A stretch of DNA of 11,396 bases from NCBI GenBank assembly GCA_963605115.1, contig CAVCTM010000067.1, positions 1 to 11,396 on the forward strand, read 5' to 3'. Below the pieces are notes generated by a model, which was not told the origin of the DNA, made no database searches, and saw only the letters and a list, made by a program, of their open reading frames with translations. The translations under genes were made by a program, and so were the position numbers. Origin of the DNA: SVKR01 sp963605115 (GTDB taxonomy: Bacteria > Bacillota > Clostridia > Oscillospirales > Oscillospiraceae). This document shows, piece after piece, positions 6,472 to 11,396 of the stretch. How positions within the stretch are numbered: position 1 is the stretch's first letter; each line of letters begins with the position of its first letter.

Positions 6472-6501
6472 CCGCCGGGAGCGCTTTTGCGCTCCCGGCG
6501 G
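6472..6501. terminator. Bidirectional terminator between convergent genes, copy 2 of the dispersed hairpin
   Basis: CCGCCGGGAGCGC (6472-6484) pairs with GCGCTCCCGGCGG (6489-6501) around TTTT. Both arms are identical to those at 5140-5169. On the minus strand the stem is followed by CTTTTTC, serving the acetyltransferase unit. On the plus strand TGGTCTTTTCTTT follows, serving the lipoprotein gene. Confidence 0.85.
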
Positions 6502-6522
6502 TGGTCTTTTCTTTGGGCTTGG

Positions 6523-7116
6523 TCATCCGTCTCTGTCCCAGCAGGTCTTTTTATCTTCCTCAGTAATCGTCCGAATGACACGGCAGGGGTTGCCGACTGC
6601 CACGGAATTATCCGGGATGTCTCTGACAACGACGCTCCCGCCGCCGATGACGACATTGCTTCCGATCGTGACGCCGGGCATAACCTGGACCCCCGCACCG
6701 ATCCACACATTGTCGCCGACGGTGATCGGATAGGCATATTCCAGCCCACGGTTCCGGCGCTCGAAATCAATCGGATGTCCCGCCGTGTGGAATCCGCAGT
6801 CTGGTGCGACAAACACATTGTCGCCGAATTTAACTCTTGCCGCGTCAAGAATGACCGTGTTGTGATTTGCAAAGAAGTTTTTTCCGATCTCGATGTTCCA
6901 GCCATAATCGCACCAGAACGGGGCGATTATGCGGAACGCGCCGTCCGTTTTGCCCAGAAGCCTTTCCATAAGCGCCCGCTGCCCCTCTTCATCGGAGGGA
7001 CACAGCTGATTATACTGATGGCAGATATCTTTTGCCGCAGCTCTTTCCTCCGCTAAGGCTCCGTCATTATTGGCGTCATAGAGCATCTGCCTCTGCATCT
7101 TTTCTTTTTCCGTCAT
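6523..7116 (-). CDS. Maltose/galactoside O-acetyltransferase-type enzyme (left-handed beta-helix), 197 aa
   Basis: The protein fits the Maa/LacA/NodL family, which transfers acetyl from acetyl-CoA to a hydroxyl of a sugar. Residues 3-55 form the Mac helical cap (MLYDANNDGALAEER). The hexapeptide-repeat left-handed beta-helix runs from about 70 to 182, including YGWNIEIGKN, VWIGAGVQVMPGVTIG and VVIGGGSVVVRDIP. The catalytic histidine is His114 in AGHPID, matching the TGHP histidine of LacA, and NPCRVIR at 176-182 is the usual C-terminal end. The length of about 200 residues is normal. The start is supported by AGAGGG nine bases upstream. It follows the SpeE-like gene by 25 bases on the same strand with no terminator seen, so they are likely co-transcribed. 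The sugar substrate cannot be read from sequence. Confidence 0.92.
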   Translation of the reverse strand: MTEKEKMQRQMLYDANNDGALAEERAAAKDICHQYNQLCPSDEEGQRALMERLLGKTDGAFRIIAPFWCDYGWNIEIGKNFFANHNTVILDAARVKFGDNVFVAPDCGFHTAGHPIDFERRNRGLEYAYPITVGDNVWIGAGVQVMPGVTIGSNVVIGGGSVVVRDIPDNSVAVGNPCRVIRTITEEDKKTCWDRDG

Positions 7117-7141
7117 TTTATTCAGCCCTCTTTCCCCCCCA

Positions 7142-8743
7142 TCACGGCGAAACTTCCTCGATCAGCCCGCTTATCCCGCGTTCCTTGAGGATATCCTTAT
7201 AATACGCGAGCTCATCCATGATAAGCGCGTCGATGGCGGACATGCCGAGCTTTTCCACCGGGGCGCGGTCGTCGGTCAGGAGACAGCCGCCGGAGGTGTA
7301 GGGCGTGAGGGCGTCCTGCACTTTGCCGAGGAGGGCGCGGAGGTCGGCGTCCTCTACGGCTTCGGTTTTTTCGGAAAACGCCGCAAACACATCCGTCTCC
7401 GCGGCGAAGAGCTCGCGGTTCGTCGTGTAAGGCACGTCCGCGGTCTGCACGTAGGGGAACACGGCGGAGATCGTGTCCGCGAGATAGGCATTGATGCCGT
7501 TGGGTCCGTCCGTGCGCATATTCATATTCACGACCATCACGCCGCCCGGCGCGAGGTGGCTGCGGACGAGCTCGAAAAACTCCACGGAGCTCATCTGGAA
7601 CGGGATCGTGATGTCCTGATAGGCGTCCACCATAATGACGTCGTACCGCTCGCGGCTGACGTTCAGAAACGCCCTGCCGTCATAGGTCGTCACCGGGATG
7701 GACTCCGGCAGGTCGAAGTATTCGCGGGCGAGCACCGTGATCTTCTCGTCGATCTCGACGCCTTCGGGCCGGGCGGAGGGGAAATACTCCGCGCACTGCA
7801 CGGCAAAGGTGCCGGTCCCCATGCCGAGGATGAGGATACGTGTCTCGTCCCGCTCCGCAGCCCCGGCGAGGACGGGCGCGGCGAGCGCATAGTCATAGTA
7901 GCGCCCCGTGAGCCCGCCGCCCTTATGCTTCACGGACTGGACGCCGAAGAGCACGTTCGTCGAGAGCGCGATGTCCTCGCCCTCGTCGCGGACCTGAAGA
8001 TAGTTATAGACGCTCTCGCCCTCGTAGACGAGCCCCGTCTCCCAGAAGGCGAAGCCGTTCACCGTGGCAAAAAAGCTGAACACGGCGAAGAGCACGGCGG
8101 CAATCACGCAGCGCAGCGCCTTCCGGCGGGTGCTGATGAAATAGATGAGTGCAAGGACGAGCAGCACGCCGGAGAAGATGAGGAAGGTCACCGCCGTGCC
8201 GACCGCGGGGATGGAGACAAAGGTCGGCACAAAGGTGCCGATGATGCTGCCGATGGTATTGAAGGCGTTCAGCCGCCCGACCACGCGGCCGGAGTCGTCG
8301 AGGCTGTCCACCGTATACTTCACGAGCGAGGGGGTCGTTGTGCCGAGCAGGAAGAGCGGGAACACGAAGATGACGATGCAGGCGAGAAAGCCCGCCCAGA
8401 TCAGAAAGCCGCTGCTGACCGTCACGACGAGGAGCCCCGAAATGCCGAGGATGACATATTTGCCGAGGAACGGGATCGCGGCGATCCAGACCGCGGCGAC
8501 GAGCAGCCGGAGATAGAGCTTGTCCGGGTTCGGGTCCCGGTCCGCGCTGCGCCCGCCGTAGAGGTTTCCGAGCGCCATGGCGATCATGATCGTGCCGATG
8601 ATGATGGTCCAGACGATCTGGCTGGAGCTGAAATAGGGCGCCAGCAGCCGGCTCGCGCCGAGCTCCACCGCCATCAGCGACATGCCGGCGAAAAACTCGG
8701 TCATATAGAGATAGAGCTTATTTTTCAAAACGCCTGCGTGCAT
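7142..8743 (-). CDS. Membrane protein fused to a spermidine-synthase-like methyltransferase-fold domain, 533 aa
   Basis: Residues 10-230 contain about seven hydrophobic membrane segments. Residues about 235-480 form a SpeE-like Rossmann domain: GESVYNYLQV at 242-251, the nucleotide-binding loop GMGTGTF at 307-313, acidic VEID at 329-332 and VDAYQD at 372-377. This matches the known family of fused MFS/spermidine synthase-like proteins. Some SpeE catalytic features look altered: the paired acidic site is D-x-x-x-D rather than the usual DSTD, and the DE-x-x-YHE segment is replaced by sequence around RYYDYAL. Aminopropyl transfer is therefore uncertain. I chose ATG 8743 because GGGAGG lies seven bases upstream and the next residues lead into the first membrane helix; extension to 8809 would cross the promoter. 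It is the first gene of a pair with the acetyltransferase. Confidence 0.87.
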   Translation of the reverse strand: MHAGVLKNKLYLYMTEFFAGMSLMAVELGASRLLAPYFSSSQIVWTIIIGTIMIAMALGNLYGGRSADRDPNPDKLYLRLLVAAVWIAAIPFLGKYVILGISGLLVVTVSSGFLIWAGFLACIVIFVFPLFLLGTTTPSLVKYTVDSLDDSGRVVGRLNAFNTIGSIIGTFVPTFVSIPAVGTAVTFLIFSGVLLVLALIYFISTRRKALRCVIAAVLFAVFSFFATVNGFAFWETGLVYEGESVYNYLQVRDEGEDIALSTNVLFGVQSVKHKGGGLTGRYYDYALAAPVLAGAAERDETRILILGMGTGTFAVQCAEYFPSARPEGVEIDEKITVLAREYFDLPESIPVTTYDGRAFLNVSRERYDVIMVDAYQDITIPFQMSSVEFFELVRSHLAPGGVMVVNMNMRTDGPNGINAYLADTISAVFPYVQTADVPYTTNRELFAAETDVFAAFSEKTEAVEDADLRALLGKVQDALTPYTSGGCLLTDDRAPVEKLGMSAIDALIMDELAYYKDILKERGISGLIEEVSP

Positions 8744-8771
8744 TTCCGTTCCTCCCTTTTTGCTGCTCGTT

Positions 8772-8800
8772 ATTCTAACACACTCTCTCAAATTTGTACA
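8772..8800 (-). promoter_or_regulatory. Promoter for the SpeE-like/acetyltransferase pair, minus strand
   Basis: On the minus strand TGTACA (8800-8795) is followed after 17 bases by TAGAAT (8777-8772), preceded by TG-T as an extended -10. It lies about 30 bases before the start codon at 8743. A 6-bp inverted repeat, CACACT (8779-8784) and AGTGTG (8800-8805), brackets the spacer and could be an operator, though it is short. Confidence 0.6.
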
Positions 8801-8828
8801 GTGTGACAAAAAAATTACGATCCAAGCG

Positions 8829-8857
8829 TTGCATTGGGTAACAGCGCATAGTATAAT
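8829..8857 (+). promoter_or_regulatory. Promoter for the phosphoketolase gene, plus strand
   Basis: A perfect -10 TATAAT (8852-8857) lies 17 bases after TTGCAT (8829-8834), a weak -35. The start would be near 8864, giving a 5' leader of about 55 bases before ATG 8921. It is divergent to the minus-strand promoter at 8772-8800, about 30 bases away. Confidence 0.65.
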
Positions 8858-8920
8858 GGTCTCGGTTTGGAAAAACTACAGTTTGAACGTCTGATTTCAA
8901 GAAAAACGGAGGTCAAAACG

Positions 8921-11269
8921 ATGGCAGAAAAAATCCTGAGTGAGGAGGAGCTGCGGCTCCTCGACAAATGGTGGCGCGCGGCGAACTATCTCTCCGCCTG
9001 CCAGCTCTATCTTCTGGATAACCCGCTGCTGACCGAGCCGCTGACGCGCGAGCAGGTCAAGCACAAGATCGTGGGTCACTGGGGCACCGTTCCGGGCCAG
9101 AACTTTATCTATACGCACTTAAACCGCATCATCAACAAGCATGACGCGGATATGATCTACATCTCCGGTCCCGGTCACGGCGGAAACGCCATGGTCGCGC
9201 AGGACTGGCTGGACGGCAGCTACAGTGAGGTGTATCCCAACGTCGGGCAGGACATCGACGGGCTGAAGAAGCTCTTCAAGCAGTTCTCCTTCCCCGGCGG
9301 CATCTCCAGCCACGTCGCGCCGGAGACGCCGGGCAGCATCCATGAGGGCGGCGAGCTCGGCTATTCCCTTGTCCACGCCTTCGGCGCGGTGCTCGATAAC
9401 CCGGACCTGATCGCCGCCTGCGTCGTGGGCGACGGCGAGGCGGAGACCGGTCCGCTCGCCACCGGCTGGCAGAGCAGCAAGTTCATCAACCCCGCGCGCG
9501 ACGGCGCGGTGCTGCCGATCCTGCACTTAAACGGCTACAAGATCGCGAACCCGACCGTTCTCGCCCGCACGAGCGACGAGGATCTGCAAAAATATTTCGA
9601 GGGTCTCGGCTATGAGCCCATCTTCGTCGAGGGCAGCGATCCGGCGGCGATGCATGAGGCGATGGCGGAAGCGCTGGAGCGCTGCTGCGCCGGCATCCGC
9701 GCCATTCAGTCCGCGGCGCGTGCCGGGGCGCGCGAGCATAGCAAGTGGCCCATGATCGTCCTGCGCACGCCGAAGGGCTGGACGGGTCCGAAGGTCGTGG
9801 ACGGCAAGGCGGTGGAGGGCACGTTCCGCGCCCATCAGGTGCCGATCGATATGTCCAAGCCGGAGCATCTCGCGCAGGTGGAAGCGTGGCTGCACAGCTA
9901 TAAGCCGGAGGAGCTTTTCACCCCGGAGGGCGCACCGGCGGACGATCTGCGCGCCTTCGCGCCGCGCGGTCAGCGCCGCATGGGTGCAAACCCGCACACA
10001 AACGGCGGTCTGCTCCTGCGCGATCTGAAGCTCCCCGATTACCGCGGCTACGCGCTCGACGTTCCCCACCCCGGCGCGGTCATGGCGCAGGATATGATGG
10101 AGCTCGGCGCCTTCGTGCGCGACATTGTGAAGCTCAACCCCGATAATTTCCGCGTGTTCGGACCCGACGAGACGATGAGCAACCGCCTGAACCACGTTTT
10201 TGAGGTCACGGACCGCGCATGGGACGGCAAGACGGTCGAGGGCGACGAATACCTCTCCCCCGACGGGCGCATTATGGACTCCATGCTCTCCGAGCACTGC
10301 TGCGAGGGCTGGCTGGAGGGCTATCTTCTGACCGGACGCCACGGCTTTTTCAACAGCTACGAGGCGTTCATCCGCATCGTGGACTCCATGGCGAGCCAGC
10401 ACGCCAAATGGCTGAAGGTGACGAGCCAGCTGCCGTGGCGCGCCAAGATCGCCTCGCTGAACTATATCCTCTCCTCCAACGTCTGGCAGCAGGACCACAA
10501 CGGCTACACGCATCAGGACCCCGGCTTTATCGACCATCTGGTGAACAAGAAAGCGGACATCACGCGCGTCTATCTCCCGCCGGACACGAACTGCCTGCTC
10601 AGCGTGTTCGACCACTGCATCCGCAGCCGCAACTATATCAACGTCATGGTCACGAGCAAGCACCCGCGTCCCCAGTGGCTGACGATGGAGCAGGCGGTCA
10701 AGCACTGCACGCAGGGCATCGGCATCTGGGACTGGGCGAGCAACGACGCCGGCATGGAGCCGGATATCGTCATGGCGTGCTGCGGCGACGCGCCGACGCT
10801 TGAGACGCTCGCGGCGGTCTCCATCCTGCGCAAGGCGCTGCCGGAGCTGCGCATCCGCGTCGTGAACGTCGTGGACCTCATGCGGCTTCAGGACCGCACG
10901 CAGCACCCCCACGGTCTGCGGCAGGACGACTACGACCTGCTGTTCACGCAGAATAAGCCCATTCTGTTCGCTTACCACGGCTACCCGTCCCTCATCCACG
11001 AGCTGACTTACCGCCGTCACAATAAGAATATGCATGTCCGCGGCTATATCGAAGAGGGCACGATCACGACGCCCTTCGATATGCGCGTGCAAAATAACCT
11101 CGATCGCTTCCACCTCGTCGCGGACGTCGTGAAGCTCGTGCCGAGCCTCGGCAACCGCGCCGCGGGACTTGCGCAGGCGATGAACGACAAGCTCGTGGAG
11201 CACAAGCAGTATATCCGCGCCTACGGCGTCGACCTGCCGGAAGTTGAGAATTGGAAGTGGGACCTTTAA
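8921..11269 (+). CDS. xfp: Xylulose-5-phosphate/fructose-6-phosphate phosphoketolase, 782 aa, complete
   Basis: This thiamine-diphosphate enzyme cleaves xylulose 5-phosphate (and often fructose 6-phosphate) with phosphate to acetyl phosphate plus glyceraldehyde 3-phosphate (or erythrose 4-phosphate) in the cytoplasm. Family motifs are present in order: GHWGTVPG at 52-59, SGPGHGG at 82-88, His131, EGGELGYSL at 142-150, the cofactor motif GDGEAETGP at 170-178, LHLNGYKI at 201-208, AHQVP with His305, FGPDET with Glu417, and HNGYTHQDPG at 526-535. The histidines and Glu417 fall at the positions expected for catalytic residues. The length is typical. I chose ATG 8921 because GGAGG lies eight bases upstream and MAEKILSEEEL is family-like; extension to 8867 adds untypical residues right after the promoter. 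It appears to be monocistronic, ending at a hairpin. Whether it prefers the five- or six-carbon substrate cannot be told. Confidence 0.97.
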   Translation: MAEKILSEEELRLLDKWWRAANYLSACQLYLLDNPLLTEPLTREQVKHKIVGHWGTVPGQNFIYTHLNRIINKHDADMIYISGPGHGGNAMVAQDWLDGSYSEVYPNVGQDIDGLKKLFKQFSFPGGISSHVAPETPGSIHEGGELGYSLVHAFGAVLDNPDLIAACVVGDGEAETGPLATGWQSSKFINPARDGAVLPILHLNGYKIANPTVLARTSDEDLQKYFEGLGYEPIFVEGSDPAAMHEAMAEALERCCAGIRAIQSAARAGAREHSKWPMIVLRTPKGWTGPKVVDGKAVEGTFRAHQVPIDMSKPEHLAQVEAWLHSYKPEELFTPEGAPADDLRAFAPRGQRRMGANPHTNGGLLLRDLKLPDYRGYALDVPHPGAVMAQDMMELGAFVRDIVKLNPDNFRVFGPDETMSNRLNHVFEVTDRAWDGKTVEGDEYLSPDGRIMDSMLSEHCCEGWLEGYLLTGRHGFFNSYEAFIRIVDSMASQHAKWLKVTSQLPWRAKIASLNYILSSNVWQQDHNGYTHQDPGFIDHLVNKKADITRVYLPPDTNCLLSVFDHCIRSRNYINVMVTSKHPRPQWLTMEQAVKHCTQGIGIWDWASNDAGMEPDIVMACCGDAPTLETLAAVSILRKALPELRIRVVNVVDLMRLQDRTQHPHGLRQDDYDLLFTQNKPILFAYHGYPSLIHELTYRRHNKNMHVRGYIEEGTITTPFDMRVQNNLDRFHLVADVVKLVPSLGNRAAGLAQAMNDKLVEHKQYIRAYGVDLPEVENWKWDL

Positions 11270-11272
11270 GAG

Positions 11273-11309
11273 TCAAATGAGAGAACGCCTTTGGCGTTCT
11301 CTCATTTGA
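11273..11309. terminator. Perfect 17-bp hairpin after the phosphoketolase gene
   Basis: TCAAATGAGAGAACGCC (11273-11289) pairs without mismatch to GGCGTTCTCTCATTTGA (11293-11309) around TTT. It begins three bases after the stop codon. There is no T-run on either side, so it is not a textbook intrinsic terminator; it may stabilise the mRNA 3' end or belong to a dispersed palindromic element. Confidence 0.6.
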
Positions 11310-11396
11310 GAAAGATTCGCTCCGCTCAGCGCACGCCCCTTCGGGGCGCACGTTCCCTCCGCGCAGAGAATTTTTCGGCACGCGCGTGTCGCGCCG
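11310..11396. other. GC-rich palindromic intergenic tail
   Basis: No gene is visible from here to the right edge. It holds a CGCCCC-TTC-GGGGCG hairpin (11334-11348) and a CACGCGCGTG palindrome near the end. The density of short perfect palindromes suggests part of a dispersed intergenic repeat, but only one copy is visible. Confidence 0.4.

Noticed and set aside
7556..8806. Plus-strand frame opposite the SpeE-like fusion
   Set aside because: It is a Glu-, Asp- and His-rich shadow, and the minus strand has clear membrane helices and a SAM-type loop.
9527..11203. Long minus-strand open frame inside the phosphoketolase gene
   Set aside because: The plus strand encodes an unmistakable full-length phosphoketolase with all its motifs. 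The opposite frame is a His-, Arg- and Val-rich shadow with no domain.

Overview
The window looks like chromosomal DNA from a GC-rich, anaerobic gut-type Clostridia (Oscillospiraceae-like). This is an inference from GGAGG-type ribosome binding sites, a BspA-type leucine-rich-repeat lipoprotein, a GLUG-repeat surface protein, a collagen-like tail of a kind I associate with gut Firmicutes, and a monocistronic phosphoketolase. No single marker fixes the taxon. I see no tRNA, rRNA, CRISPR array, transposase or phage gene.

Layout. (1) Positions 1-3465, minus strand: the first 1155 codons of a very large secreted, modular surface protein that runs off the left edge. It has a signal peptide, a beta-helix region, bacterial-repeat folds and a block of seven GLUG-like repeats. 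The frame is open throughout; long plus-strand frames over it are shadows. (2) Positions 3466-3880: a non-coding stretch with a consensus sigma-A-type promoter on the minus strand (TTGACA-17-TACAAT), an intrinsic terminator about 150-175 nt downstream, two further perfect hairpins and a weak second terminator. It is either a small-RNA gene or a long attenuated leader of the surface gene. (3) Positions 3881-5135, plus: a headless collagen-like (Gly-Pro-Thr) C-terminal tail, then 13 nt later a GT2-like glycosyltransferase with a helical TPR-like tail. (4) Positions 5140-5379: a terminator, then a second promoter driving a candidate structured RNA with a 13-bp closing stem, an internal loop, a 16-pair upper helix and its own terminator. 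(5) Positions 5449-6423, plus: an LRR lipoprotein, converging on a minus-strand pair. (6) Positions 8743-6523, minus: a membrane protein fused to a spermidine-synthase-like domain, then a Maa/LacA-type acetyltransferase 25 nt downstream. (7) Positions 8744-8920: a divergent promoter region. (8) Positions 8921-11269, plus: a complete phosphoketolase, then a 17-bp perfect hairpin and a GC-rich palindromic tail to the right edge.

Functionally the left half is mostly cell-surface biology (GLUG/beta-helix protein, collagen-like remnant with a glycosyltransferase, LRR lipoprotein). The right half is metabolism (phosphoketolase, acetyltransferase, SpeE-like fusion). The most notable unexplained items are the two promoter-plus-terminator non-coding units at about 3625-3802 (minus) and 5215-5379 (plus).
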